DNA of 64,000 nucleotides from Streptomyces buecherae (GCF_014295035.1 NZ_CP060404.1:124001-188000), one strand, 5' to 3'. Positions 8,666 through 33,214 are shown, numbered from the stretch's first letter. Program-made: numbers and translations. The notes: a model not told the origin generated them from the sequence alone.

Positions 8666-9427
8666 GTGGCAGCGGAGCGGAGCACGGCGGACATCCTGAA
8701 CGCGGCCGTCCAGGTACGCCAGGCGGCCAGGAGCGCGGCGCGGGGCGCGACCGGTGTCGAGGCGGTGCTCGCGGCGCTGTCGGAGGTCGCGGAGTACGAC
8801 CACGCGTCGCTGGCCCGGTGGGACCCGCTCCGCGAACGCCACACCACCCTGGCCGGCTGCTACCCGGCCGACGCCACGGCGTACATCGAGACCCGCCTCC
8901 ACCGCGACCCGGTCTTCGCCGTCCTGCGCGACCCGAACCGGGGCGGACTGTGGCTCGGGGAGGTGCCCTGGCCCCTGCTGGCTGCCTCCCCGGGCTTCCG
9001 GGAGGTGCTGCGTCCGCTCGGCATCGCGGGTGGCGTGGCCCAGTGCCTGTTCGCCGCCGACGGTCGCTACGTCGGCATGCTCAACCTGAGCACCCGCCGG
9101 CCTCGGCCCGCGCCCGACGCGGCGCGCGCCGCGGTCACCCTGCTCACCGAGGCACTGGCCGCTGCCGTCGCCGTCCCCCACGCCGACGAGCCGTCGGAGC
9201 GGGGCGCGGCGCGTCCGCGGCGCCCCGGTGGCCTCTCGCCACGGGAGCTCGAAGTGCTGGCCCACCTCACCACCGGCCGCACCAACCGGGAGATCGCCGA
9301 GCGGCTGTACGTCACCCCGCGCACGGTCGGCACGCACATCGAGCACATCCTCGCCAAGCTCGACCTCCCCAACCGCGCCGCCGCCGCGGCCCGGGCCGTG
9401 GCCTGGGGCATCACACCCTCCGACTGA
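8666..9427 (+). CDS. LuxR-family transcriptional regulator with N-terminal sensor region
   Basis: A protein of 253 residues. The C-terminal 65 residues are a LuxR/NarL helix-turn-helix: LSPRELEVLAHLTTGRTNRE, then IAERLYVTPRTVGTHIEHI and LAKLDLPNRAAAAARAV. The N-terminal 180 residues have GAF-like character (EAVLAALSEVAEYDHASLAR, LFAADGRYVGMLNLSTRRP), so it probably senses a small ligand. No receiver-domain Asp motif or partner kinase is evident. The GTG start has only a weak ribosome site, which would fit coupling to the amidohydrolase 32 bp upstream. It is about 9 kb from the PKS genes, so a role in their control is not supported by position. Confidence 0.85.
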   Translation: MAAERSTADILNAAVQVRQAARSAARGATGVEAVLAALSEVAEYDHASLARWDPLRERHTTLAGCYPADATAYIETRLHRDPVFAVLRDPNRGGLWLGEVPWPLLAASPGFREVLRPLGIAGGVAQCLFAADGRYVGMLNLSTRRPRPAPDAARAAVTLLTEALAAAVAVPHADEPSERGAARPRRPGGLSPRELEVLAHLTTGRTNREIAERLYVTPRTVGTHIEHILAKLDLPNRAAAAARAVAWGITPSD

Positions 9428-9570
9428 GTCAGCCTGTCGGGGTGACCCAGCCGCTTTCGCGCGACACCCGCCCTCCCGAACTCTCCGTGAGGCCCGTCGG
9501 CCCGAAGGGTTGCGGCGCGTCGGGCCAGCCCTCCCACCACTGTGTCGGCCGGCCCACAGGCTGACGCCAG

Positions 9571-9626
9571 CGCCGGCCGGGCCGGCCCCGCCACGGCGCG
9601 CGTCGTACGGCCGGCCCGGGCCGGCG
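9571..9626. terminator. Candidate hairpin between convergent LuxR and DUF5709 genes
   Basis: CGCCGGCCGGGCCGG at 9571-9585 pairs with CCGGCCCGGGCCGGCG at 9611-9626 with one bulged base, around a 25-base loop. Its position between converging genes fits a terminator, but there is no T tract and such GC-only pairings occur by chance here. Confidence 0.35.
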
Positions 9627-9686
9627 CGTCCGTGGCGAGGAGCCGGGACTCCGGCAAACGGGTGACGGACGGGGGCCGCGGGGCGC

Positions 9687-10181
9687 TCAGGGCCGGGGAT
9701 CGACGTCCGGGTCCTCGTCGGCGTACTCCTCCGGCTCCACGAGGTGCACGGCGGCCTCCTCGGCCCCGGCCGCGCCGCCGTCGATGCCCACGTCGCGGGC
9801 GGTCAGGTCCTTGGTCCGGTCGGGGTGGGCGCCCTCGTCGGGGGCCAGCAGGCGCCCCGCGCGGTCGTCGCCCACCTCGTCGTCGATCAGCTCGCCGTCG
9901 CCGCCGGCCAGGTCACCGCGGCCGTCGCCCTCCGGGACGCCGACGTCGGCGACCTCCTGCCGCAGCCGCTCGTCCAGGGTCTCCCCGTGGTACTGCTCCT
10001 CGGCCGTCGTGCCGACCTTGTTGACGCCCAGCGGTTTCTCGGGCGGCGAGTACCCCTCGTCGAGGGTCTCGTCGTAGCTCCGCCCGCCGAGCGCGTTCTG
10101 CGTGTCCAGCGGCGCCGCGTCCTCCTGCTCCTCGTTGCCGCCCGTGGGCTGGTACACGTCATCCGCCATCTCGTCGCTCAT
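9687..10181 (-). CDS. DUF5709 family protein
   Basis: A very acidic, low-complexity protein of 164 residues. ATG 10181 has an excellent ribosome site (GGAGGA) 5 bases upstream; open frame further upstream has no family resemblance. The N-terminal pattern DTLNALG/YDETLDEGYSPPEKP followed by GETLDERLRQEVADV matches actinobacterial DUF5709 proteins. It has no signal peptide or membrane segment. The function of the family is unknown; members are small and hydrophilic. Confidence 0.85.
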   Translation of the reverse strand: MSDEMADDVYQPTGGNEEQEDAAPLDTQNALGGRSYDETLDEGYSPPEKPLGVNKVGTTAEEQYHGETLDERLRQEVADVGVPEGDGRGDLAGGDGELIDDEVGDDRAGRLLAPDEGAHPDRTKDLTARDVGIDGGAAGAEEAAVHLVEPEEYADEDPDVDPRP

Positions 10182-10386
10182 GCTTCCTCCACGTGTGCTG
10201 TCGGATTGCTGTCGCGCTCGCCGGTGGGGATGGGGACCCGCTCCCTCCATCATGCGCCCGAGCCGCGCCGCGGCACGTCGCGGTCGCACGGCACGCCGCC
10301 GTGGCGCGCGCCGCGAGCGCCGTCCCCGTACGCCACGCCCGTGGCCCGGAGATCATCGAACTGATCGGAACTGTCATTCTGGGTTC

Positions 10387-10830
10387 ATGTCTCTTTACGA
10401 CGAGCGGCTGAGCGTGCCCCCCGCCTGGTGGCTGTGGGTGCCGTTGCCCGGCCTTGCTCTGGCGTTGGTGCTGCTCCCCTTCGGAGTGCCGGCAGCGCTC
10501 GGCGCGCTGCTGCTGGTCTCGTGCGCGGCGGCGGCCGGGACGTACGCGTACGGCCGCTCCCGCATCAAGGTGACCATCGGGTCCCTCACCGCGGGCAAGA
10601 TCCGGCTACCCATCGACGTGCTGGGCATGCCCGAGATCCTGGACCCCGAGGAGGCGCTGGCCTGGCGTACCCGGCGGGCCGACGCCCACGCGCTGATGCT
10701 GCTGCGCAGCCACGTGCCGACGGCGCTGCGTATCGAGATCACCGCGCCCGACTACCGCGCCCCGTACCTGTACCTCTCGACCCGCCAGCCACACACCCTC
10801 GTCGCCGTGCTCGCCTTCGCCAAGCGCTGA
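10387..10830 (+). CDS. DUF3093 family membrane protein
   Basis: A protein of 147 residues, MSLYDERLSVPPAWWLW. Two hydrophobic segments follow immediately (PLPGLALALVLLPFGVPAAL and GALLLVSCAAAAGTYAYG), forming a hairpin in the membrane. A small beta-rich cytoplasmic domain follows, with RIKVTIGSLTAGKIRLP, ITAPDYRAPYLYLSTRQP and a final LVAVLAFAKR. This architecture and these motifs are those of actinobacterial DUF3093. The function is unknown. It stands alone, divergent from DUF5709 across about 205 bp. Confidence 0.9.
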   Translation: MSLYDERLSVPPAWWLWVPLPGLALALVLLPFGVPAALGALLLVSCAAAAGTYAYGRSRIKVTIGSLTAGKIRLPIDVLGMPEILDPEEALAWRTRRADAHALMLLRSHVPTALRIEITAPDYRAPYLYLSTRQPHTLVAVLAFAKR

Positions 10831-11161
10831 GCCGCGCCCGCGTAGCCGTCGCCGCCCGCGCGCGTGGCCGTCGCCACCCGCGTCCACGCGTGGTGCCCGG
10901 CTCGAGGTGGCACCTGGCGTGGCGGCCGGGGTGTGGCGCGCGCCGGCCCCGGGCCGGATGCGGCAGCGCCCGCTCCGGGGTCCGCGCGCCGGGCGGCCGG
11001 GCCGGCCGCTGCCCGACGGCGTCGGGCCCGCCCGGCGTCAACGGCGCGTCGCGCGTGGGACGTTCGTCGCTGACGTGGCCGTGCCGGGGGTGCCGGTCGC
11101 GGGGCCGTGAAACTCGCGGAAACGCGCGCCGCTCGGCGTCTTGTCAGTGCGACGGAGCTTA

Positions 11162-11177
11162 CTTACTCTCTAGTAAG
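11162..11177. promoter_or_regulatory. Perfect inverted repeat CTTACT-N4-AGTAAG, TetR-type operator candidate
   Basis: CTTACT (11162-11167), a CTCT spacer and AGTAAG (11172-11177) form an AT-containing dyad in very GC-rich DNA. Size and symmetry suit a TetR- or MarR-family dimer. A half-copy, CTTACT, also begins at 11158, four bases upstream. No TetR gene lies next to it, so the regulator must be encoded elsewhere. Confidence 0.5.
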
Positions 11178-11191
11178 CCAAAGAGAAGTTG

Positions 11192-11212
11192 GCATGCACG
11201 GGTCATGCATGC
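11192..11212. promoter_or_regulatory. Perfect inverted repeat GCATGCA-N7-TGCATGC
   Basis: GCATGCA (11192-11198) and TGCATGC (11206-11212) are separated by 7 bases, just downstream of the 11162 dyad and upstream of the DUF6230 gene. It is probably a second operator. Confidence 0.4.
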
Positions 11213-11306
11213 GGGGCGTCAGGCCGAGCCGCTGGGGACCCCGAGCCCGTTCCTCTCCCGCACATCGCCGTGCGCGCCGCCCTGCTCTTCAAAGGGATAT
11301 ATCGCC

Positions 11307-13395
<2,089 letters not shown>

Positions 13396-13417
13396 TCCCG
13401 TCTCGCCCGCGGCAAGC

Positions 13418-13454
13418 GGCGCCCCCGCCACGACACACCCGTGGCGGGGGCGCC
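13418..13454. terminator. Strong rho-independent-type hairpin
   Basis: GGCGCCCCCGCCACG (13418-13432) and CGTGGCGGGGGCGCC (13440-13454) form a perfect 15-bp stem with a 7-base loop, 23 bp after the secreted-protein stop and before the convergent phosphodiesterase. It could serve both directions. Confidence 0.85.
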
Positions 13455-13490
13455 AGCCCACCCGAGGCGGGCGCGGGCACGCGCTCGGTG

Positions 13491-13997
13491 CTACCGGTTC
13501 CTGGGGAGACGGTGCAGCTCCACGTCGGTGAGCCGGCCCGCCGCCGCGGTCGCCGTCAGGTAGGTGCAGTACGGCTGTCGTCGTCGATCGGTCGGTGAGC
13601 CCGGGTTGAGCAACCGCAGCCGACCGTCCGGACTCACGGTGTCCCACGGGATGTGGCTGTGCCCGAAGACCAGCACGTCGAGGTCGGGAAAGCGCTCGGC
13701 GCAGCGGCGCTCGCGCCCCTGGGCCGGCCCGGTCTCGTGCACCACCCCGAACCGCAACCCGCCGAGTTCCGCGTACGCCACCTCGGGCAGCCGCTCCCGC
13801 AGCGCCGGCCCGTCGTTGTTGCCCCAGACGCCGATCAGCCGCTCGGCCCGCTCCTCCAACAGGTCGAGCGTCGCGACGTCGACCCAGTCCCCCGCGTGGA
13901 TGACGACGTCCGCCCGTTCCACCTCAGCGAGCAGCGGCGGCGGCAGCGCCTTGGCGCGGCGGGGCAGATGGGTGTCCGAGGTCAGCAACAGTCGCAC
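13491..13997 (-). CDS. YfcE/MJ0936-type metallophosphoesterase
   Basis: A protein of 168 residues starting VRLLLTSDTHLPRRAK from GTG 13997. The metal-binding motifs are in order: SDTH, VIHAGDWVD, GVWGNNDG, VVHET and VFGHSHIPW, ending with LLNPGSPTDRR. This is the full set of the small calcineurin-like phosphodiesterase family, which hydrolyses phosphodiesters with two metals. It is a stand-alone gene with a housekeeping look. Confidence 0.92.
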   Translation of the reverse strand: MRLLLTSDTHLPRRAKALPPPLLAEVERADVVIHAGDWVDVATLDLLEERAERLIGVWGNNDGPALRERLPEVAYAELGGLRFGVVHETGPAQGRERRCAERFPDLDVLVFGHSHIPWDTVSPDGRLRLLNPGSPTDRRRQPYCTYLTATAAAGRLTDVELHRLPRNR

Positions 13998-14114
13998 CCG
14001 AGCACCGTAGCCGGCCCGCGCCCCCACACCGAGCAGCCGACCCCCGCGCCGCGCCCGCCCGTTCGCGACGGGTCGCCCTCGGAGTCGCCCGTCGCGCCCG
14101 CGTAGGGTGCGGCC

Positions 14115-14576
14115 ATGGCTGGCTCACCCCATCTGCGGGAGATCACTCCGGACAACATCGAGGCCGCGCTCGGCCTGCGGGTTCGCCCCGACCAGGAGCG
14201 TCTGGTGGCCCCGGTGGTGAAGTCCCTCGCCGAGGCGTACGTCCATCCCGGCATCGCCTGGCCTCGGCTCATCTGCGCGGGGGACGAGGCCGTCGGCTTC
14301 CTCATGGGCTTCTTCGACGTGGACTGGACCGGCGACGGCACGGACCTGCGCTCCGGGCTCTGGCGGCTCAACATATCGGCCAACCAGCAGGGGCGGGGGT
14401 ACGGGCGCTTCGCGGTGGAGTCCGTGGCCGCCGAGGTCCGGCGTCGCGGCGGCACCCGCGTGACGACCACCTGGCACCCCGGGGCGGACGGACCGGCGGC
14501 CTTCTACCTGGGGCTCGGCTTCCGTCCCACCGGCGAGACCAGCGGGGACCAGACGGTGGGAGTGCTGGAGCTGTGA
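14115..14576 (+). CDS. GNAT-family N-acetyltransferase
   Basis: A protein of 153 residues. It has the GNAT core: ITPDNIEAALGLRVRPDQER, DEAVGFLMGFFDVDW (beta 4), LWRLNISANQQGRGYGRFAV (acetyl-CoA pyrophosphate loop, Q/RxxGxG/A as QQGRGYG) and the C-terminal FYLGLGFRPTGE. The pattern is close to spermidine/BltD-like acetyltransferases, but the acceptor is unknown. The gene converges on the M28 hydrolase across a bidirectional hairpin. Confidence 0.9.
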   Translation: MAGSPHLREITPDNIEAALGLRVRPDQERLVAPVVKSLAEAYVHPGIAWPRLICAGDEAVGFLMGFFDVDWTGDGTDLRSGLWRLNISANQQGRGYGRFAVESVAAEVRRRGGTRVTTTWHPGADGPAAFYLGLGFRPTGETSGDQTVGVLEL

Positions 14577-14608
14577 CCTCGCTGAGCGACGCCGCCACCG
14601 TACGACGT

Positions 14609-14648
14609 ACCACCCCGCGCGGCGCTCGGAGCGCCGGCGCGGGGTGGT
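14609..14648. terminator. Bidirectional hairpin between acetyltransferase and M28 hydrolase
   Basis: ACCACCCCGCGC (14609-14620) pairs with GCGCGGGGTGGT (14637-14648). Inside, GGCGC pairs with GCGCC around TCGGA, with one bulged G. The stem is nearly 17 bp and located midway between converging stop codons. Confidence 0.85.
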
Positions 14649-14672
14649 GACCCGTTCGCGGGAACGCGGCTG

Positions 14673-16136
14673 TCAGCTCTCCGGCGCCGCCGCGTCGGCC
14701 TCGCTCGGGGTGGCCGCCGCCGCGTTCTCCAGCGGGACGCGCAGGGTGTCCGGGTCGCAGCCGACGGTGCCGGCGATGATGCGGGCCGCCGCCTTGGAGA
14801 GCGGCACCAGGCTCGGCTCGTCCACCTTGTCGGGGGTGTCCCGCGGGTCGAAGATGTAGATCGGGGTGCAGATGTACTGCACGAGCGGGACGCCCGTGTA
14901 GTAGAAGTACGCGCCGTCCGTCGCCGGGTTGGGGGCGAGCGCGGTCGGGGACAGCAGCCAGGAGCGCTTGATGTCCTCCGCGGCGAGCGAGTCGAGGACC
15001 AGGTGCTCCAGCGCGGGCGCCTGGGTCGCGAACCACCAGCGCACCTCGGGGTCGTCGCTGGCAACGACCTCTCCGTCGATCACGTCTGCGCGGCGGGCGA
15101 CGTGCTCCAGGTGCATCTCCAGGACGACCTTCGGGAACAGCTCCTGGTGGTCCGCGATGAACGCCTGGGTTCCCGCCGCCCCGGCCATGTGGCCGGACGT
15201 CAGCAGGAACAGCATGTTGTGCGGGCGCAGTTCCCGCGGCACCGAGGCCCAGAACCTGGCCTGCGCCAGGACGAGTGAGACGCCGGAGGCGTCCTCGACC
15301 GCCGAGGCCCACGGGCCGTCGTGGTGCGAGCCGATGATCACCCAGTGATCGGAGGCGCCGGGCAGGGTGCCGACGACGTTGTGGGTGGTCTCCTCGGTGA
15401 GGGTGGCGTCGGAGACGATGCGGCCCTCGCACTCACCGGAGGCCATCAGCTCGCGGACCTTGCGGCCGTCGTTGCCGCTGAGCCAGATGCCGGGGATGGG
15501 GCGCCGCTCCGCGTCGTAGGGCCAGTAGAAGTCGCTGGTCTCCCAGGGCACGCCGGTCAGCAGGCCGACGTAGGCCGTGGCGCCGTTCTTGGCCGCCACG
15601 TCGAAGTCGAGCACGTGCGGCAGGTCGAAGGGCACGGTCTGCACGAGCTCGGGCAGCACGCCCTCCGGGTCGTACGAGTCCGTGGCGCGCTCGGCCATCT
15701 GCGACTGCGGCACCTGCGAGAAGGTGATCTCCTGAACCGCGATCCCGCCGCTCACCTCGCCGTCCTCCATGCGCGCCAGCCGCCCCTCGGTCCCCTCGGT
15801 GGGGGTCGAGTACGGCAGGGCCAGGCCGGAGAAGCGGGTGACCTCGTCGGGCTTGCCGGTGGGCCAGATCTCGAAGTGCGCGGACTTGGGGCGCCAGATG
15901 GGGGTGTTCAGCGGTTCGAGCCGGACGTCCTCGAGCCCCGTCTGCCGGAACTGTTCGGCGGCCCATTCCTCGATCCAGCTATCGGCGGGATATCCGGCCC
16001 GTCGAATTCCCTGGTTGTAGATGTCCTCGATCCAGCCCATCATCTCCCGCGAGGTGGGCGCCTGCTCGAAATACTTCTCCACCGCGGACCAGTTGCTCGT
16101 GAGAGAGGACTCCCCAACTCCGTCAACCTCGCCCAT
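14673..16136 (-). CDS. M28-family zinc peptidase/hydrolase at the cluster edge
   Basis: A protein of about 487 residues. Three ATG codons lie in a row after AAGGAGG; the third (16136) has the best 6-base spacing. The catalytic core reads VIIGSHHDGPWASAVEDASG, which holds the first Zn His, the bridging Asp and the surrounding glycines. It is followed by MHLEHVARRADV with acidic ligands, SDDPEVRWWF and PATDGAYFYYTGVPLVQYI, as in M28 aminopeptidases and glutamate carboxypeptidase-like proteins. No signal peptide is seen, so it is probably cytoplasmic. The promoter carries a motif shared with the PKS1 promoter (16236-16252), suggesting pathway co-regulation. An accessory role such as amide hydrolysis or self-protection is speculative. 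Confidence 0.82.
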   Translation of the reverse strand: MGEVDGVGESSLTSNWSAVEKYFEQAPTSREMMGWIEDIYNQGIRRAGYPADSWIEEWAAEQFRQTGLEDVRLEPLNTPIWRPKSAHFEIWPTGKPDEVTRFSGLALPYSTPTEGTEGRLARMEDGEVSGGIAVQEITFSQVPQSQMAERATDSYDPEGVLPELVQTVPFDLPHVLDFDVAAKNGATAYVGLLTGVPWETSDFYWPYDAERRPIPGIWLSGNDGRKVRELMASGECEGRIVSDATLTEETTHNVVGTLPGASDHWVIIGSHHDGPWASAVEDASGVSLVLAQARFWASVPRELRPHNMLFLLTSGHMAGAAGTQAFIADHQELFPKVVLEMHLEHVARRADVIDGEVVASDDPEVRWWFATQAPALEHLVLDSLAAEDIKRSWLLSPTALAPNPATDGAYFYYTGVPLVQYICTPIYIFDPRDTPDKVDEPSLVPLSKAAARIIAGTVGCDPDTLRVPLENAAAATPSEADAAAPES

Positions 16137-16235
16137 CATCATCCTCCTTGTCACGAACATCCACTGGAAAGCACCGGCACCACGCACGCTGCCGAGCGCG
16201 CCGACTCCGCGTTCGGCTCATGGTGCGCGATGCGA

Positions 16236-16252
16236 CTAAAGCTGAACTAAGG
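16236..16252 (-). promoter_or_regulatory. SARP-like direct repeat upstream of the M28 gene
   Basis: Read on the minus strand: CCTTAG, five bases, CTTTAG. The two half sites start exactly 11 bp apart, one helical turn, as in SARP activator sites. It lies about 100-116 bp upstream of the M28 start. The same arrangement occurs at 17475-17491 and 18515-18531 on the plus strand. Confidence 0.5.
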
Positions 16253-16557
16253 CGGCTGGGCTGCCCGAAAAGGCCCTGGACGCAAAGGAGTCGGTGCTAC
16301 GTTTCAGATGGGACCACTCCATGGAAAGTGCGGCGCACCGCCGCGTGAGGAGCGCGGAGGGGTGCGCAATACGCCAAAGGCGGCGCGCACGCTTTCGAAC
16401 AACGACGAATGGGAGGCGGGCCAGGCGCCCGCTCCCGTCGCGGAAGCTGGTGCTGGACCGGAAGCGCCACCAGAACCGGAACCAGAACCGAAAGCGAGGG
16501 TCGGCGGAGCGTCGACCGGCAGGCGAGGCCGAGCGGCCGAAGGGATGGCACAGCGCG

Positions 16558-17340
16558 ATGACAGCACCGACGACCGACCCGCGGACCTGGATCAGGCAAT
16601 TCCACCCGGCGGCGGACGACGCCGTTCGACTCGTGTGCTTTCCGCACGCGGGTGGCTCGGCGAGCTTCTACTTCCCGGTCTCGGCGCGGCTCTCCCCCGC
16701 CGTGGACGTACGCGCCGTGCAGTACCCGGGGCGGCAGGACCGCCGTGCCGAGCCCACCATCGACGACCTGCACCGACTGGCCGACGCGCTCGTTCCCGCA
16801 CTGCGCCCGCTGGCCGACCGTCCGTTGGCGTTCTTCGGACACAGCATGGGTGCGGTCGTCGCGTACGAGGTGGCCCTGCGGCTGGCCGCGGCCGGTGCGC
16901 CGCCGCTGGTCAGGCTGTTCGTCTCGGGGCGGCGGGCGCCCTCGCGGGTGCGCGCCGAGTCGGTGCACGAGCGGGACGACCAGGGGATCGTGGCCGAACT
17001 TCAGCGGTTGAGCGGGACGGACGCGGGGCTGTTGGACGATCCGGAGACGCGGGCGATGATCCTGCCCGCGATCCGTGGCGACTACCGCGCCATCGAGACC
17101 TACCGCGTCACCCCGGGCTCCACGGTGCACGCCCCGCTCAGCGTGCTCGTCGGCGACAGCGACCCGCAGGTGACACTGGACGAGGCAAGGGCCTGGTCCG
17201 AGCACACCACCGGCCCGGTTGATCTGCGCGTCTTTCCTGGCGGGCACTTCTATCTCAGCGAGCGCAGCGGCGAGGTCATCCGGCTCGTCGCGGACGAGTT
17301 GGCCAACGCGGCGCGGCCCGACGCGACGCCGCGCACCTGA
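16558..17340 (+). CDS. Type II thioesterase (PKS editing)
   Basis: A protein of 260 residues: RLVCFPHAGGSASFYFPVSA near the start, nucleophile motif FFGHSMGAVVAYE with Ser96, LSVLVGDSDPQV around the catalytic Asp, and VFPGGHFYLSE with the catalytic His. These are the features of discrete type II thioesterases, which remove stalled or misprimed acyl groups from PKS carrier proteins. The upstream 420 bp contains a short AGAACC/GGAACC repetitive tract but no better start; ATG 16558 begins the family-typical sequence. Its position beside the PKS genes supports a housekeeping role for this assembly line. It is not the expected releasing enzyme of a polyether; see 58078-58926. Confidence 0.93.
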   Translation: MTAPTTDPRTWIRQFHPAADDAVRLVCFPHAGGSASFYFPVSARLSPAVDVRAVQYPGRQDRRAEPTIDDLHRLADALVPALRPLADRPLAFFGHSMGAVVAYEVALRLAAAGAPPLVRLFVSGRRAPSRVRAESVHERDDQGIVAELQRLSGTDAGLLDDPETRAMILPAIRGDYRAIETYRVTPGSTVHAPLSVLVGDSDPQVTLDEARAWSEHTTGPVDLRVFPGGHFYLSERSGEVIRLVADELANAARPDATPRT

Positions 17341-17474
17341 CGTACGCCCCGGCCCCGTACGCTCCCGCCGACGACACGCGTACGCCACCCGCCCGCCGGC
17401 CGCGCCATCCGGTCTGGGCCTCGGGGCCCGCGCTCTCGGGCCAGGGCCCGCGGCAGCGCATGGTTCGCGCCACG

Positions 17475-17491
17475 CCTTAGCCCACCTTTAG
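17475..17491 (+). promoter_or_regulatory. SARP-like direct repeat upstream of the DUF1579-like gene
   Basis: CCTTAG at 17475-17480 and CTTTAG at 17486-17491 begin 11 bp apart, about 175 bp before GTG 17666. Both half sites are identical to those in the M28 promoter; only the 5-bp spacer differs. Confidence 0.5.
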
Positions 17492-17665
17492 CGTCGACGC
17501 GAACGATGGGCGGCACCTGCCTGCCCGGAGGGTGGCGCACACGGCCGGTCCGGACGCCCAGCCCGCAGCGGTTTCGGCGCCCGGCAACCACCGCGTCGCC
17601 GCGCCGGCCGGTGGGCCGCCCGCTGCGTGAGCCGCGGGTCACCGTACGAATCGCAGGAGTTGAGT

Positions 17666-18331
17666 GTGAGTACCCAGAAACCAGAGGGGCGGGAGCGGCG
17701 CAGGCTGGTCCCGGTGCGGTGGCGAGGCGCACCGCTCGGCATAGCGGGCGCGTCGGCCCTGGGCCTGGCCCTGTTCGCCGTGGCACCGGTGGGCGCGGAG
17801 CCGGCCCCCCGGAGCGCGGCCGACTCCGCGTCGCAGCACACCAGGCCGCACAAGCCGCGCACCCTGCCCGCGCCTCCGCAGATCCGGGGCCTTGACTTCC
17901 TGCTCGGCACGTTCACGTGCGACTACGCGCCGCCGCCCGGCTCCAAGCCGGCGACGATGACCATGACCACGAAGCGTGCCATGGGCGGGCACTACCTCTA
18001 CACCGACGCCAGGATGCAGCCCGGTGACGTGGTCGGCCGAGCGACGTTCGGCTGGGACCCGGTGGCGAAGAAGTTCATCAACCAGTACCACGACAACTGG
18101 GGAAGCAACGGGAATTACGCCGCCGCTCCCTGGAAGGACGGGCACCTCATCTTCACCGGCTCACTCAGCCAGGTGGTGAAGCCCGACCCCAGCGGGGAGA
18201 CCACGGGCGTCCCGATCAGCCTGCACGACGATTACCAGGTGGTGAACAAGAACCACTTCACCAACCATCAGACCATGACATTCTCGGATGGCACGGTTTT
18301 GAAGGGCACGTACGACTGTCGCCGCGCATAA
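17666..18331 (+). CDS. Secreted DUF1579-like (lipocalin-like) protein
   Basis: A protein of 221 residues from GTG 17666, with CAGGAG 6 bases upstream. A basic start is followed by a hydrophobic stretch LGIAGASALGLALFAVAPVG ending in GAEPAP, which looks like a signal peptide. The mature part has the pattern of DUF1579-type proteins: IRGLDFLLGTFTCDY, MGGHYLYTDARM, VGRATFGWDPVAKKFINQYH, DGHLIFTGSL and a final FSDGTVLKGTYDC; two Cys could form a disulphide. Such proteins have a lipocalin/calycin-like barrel that may bind a hydrophobic ligand. The SARP-like box in its promoter suggests production together with the polyketide; binding or export of the product would be a reasonable guess. Confidence 0.7.
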   Translation: MSTQKPEGRERRRLVPVRWRGAPLGIAGASALGLALFAVAPVGAEPAPRSAADSASQHTRPHKPRTLPAPPQIRGLDFLLGTFTCDYAPPPGSKPATMTMTTKRAMGGHYLYTDARMQPGDVVGRATFGWDPVAKKFINQYHDNWGSNGNYAAAPWKDGHLIFTGSLSQVVKPDPSGETTGVPISLHDDYQVVNKNHFTNHQTMTFSDGTVLKGTYDCRRA

Positions 18332-18351
18332 ACCGCTGCGGCGCTTTGTGA

Positions 18352-18395
18352 GGCGTACCGGTCCGGCCACCCCATAACGGCCGGTCCGGTACGCC
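18352..18395. terminator. Long hairpin after the DUF1579-like gene
   Basis: GGCGTACCGGTCCGGCC (18352-18368) and GGCCGGTCCGGTACGCC (18379-18395) form a 17-bp stem with one T-T mismatch and a 10-base loop, 20 bp after the stop codon. It insulates the PKS promoter from upstream transcription. Confidence 0.85.
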
Positions 18396-18451
18396 GCGTT
18401 GTGCGTCCGGACCGTATGCGCATTGCGTGCGGTGGCCGAAACGCGCGCAGA

Positions 18452-18536
18452 TCGACTTATGGGGTCGGCCGGCCGCGCGTTGTCGTGGCAGGGCGCGTAA
18501 TCGGCGCGTCGCTGGATTAGGTCGACTTTAGGGTCG
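18452..18536 (+). promoter_or_regulatory. PKS1 promoter region: near-identical 15-16 bp direct repeat
   Basis: TCGACTTATGGGGTCG at 18452-18467 recurs as TCGACTTTAGGGTCG at 18522-18536, 70 bp further on. Both lie in the 372 bp between the terminator-bounded upstream gene and the PKS1 start, so they probably contact a pathway regulator. The second copy overlaps the SARP-like box. Confidence 0.5.
18515..18531 (+). promoter_or_regulatory. SARP-like direct repeat upstream of PKS1
   Basis: GATTAG (18515-18520) and CTTTAG (18526-18531) begin 11 bp apart, 173 bp before ATG 18704. It is the third copy of the arrangement found at 16236 and 17475. Confidence 0.5.
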
Positions 18537-18703
18537 TCCACGACGCTGGCAACCAGGCGGGGCCAGCGAACGAAGCCCAGCACGATCTTCTGGATTGGGC
18601 GAAGCCGCCCTTCTCCTCACCCACAGCCGTTCGCACCTGGTGCCCGTCGTGTTCAGCGAAAGCAGGCCGCCGGTGATCGCCGAGGGAAGTGGGTACGCCG
18701 CCA

Positions 18704-33214
<14,511 letters not shown>

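Larger units (their letters stand above)
10831..11306. other. Intergenic region of about 475 bp with two palindromic elements
   Basis: No gene was found. The first half is GC-rich filler. The second half becomes less GC-rich and holds two inverted repeats (11162-11177 and 11192-11212) 130-150 and 95-115 bp before the DUF6230 start, so it is the likely promoter of that operon. Confidence 0.5.

Noticed and set aside
8666..9427. LuxR-type regulator as the pathway-specific activator
   Set aside because: It is about 9 kb from the PKS, linked to the amidohydrolase, lacks the large ATPase domain of LAL activators, and many unrelated genes lie between.
16558..17340. Type II thioesterase considered as the chain-releasing enzyme
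   Set aside because: Its motifs are those of editing thioesterases; polyether release is normally done by a MonCII-type alpha/beta hydrolase, for which 58078-58926 is the better candidate.
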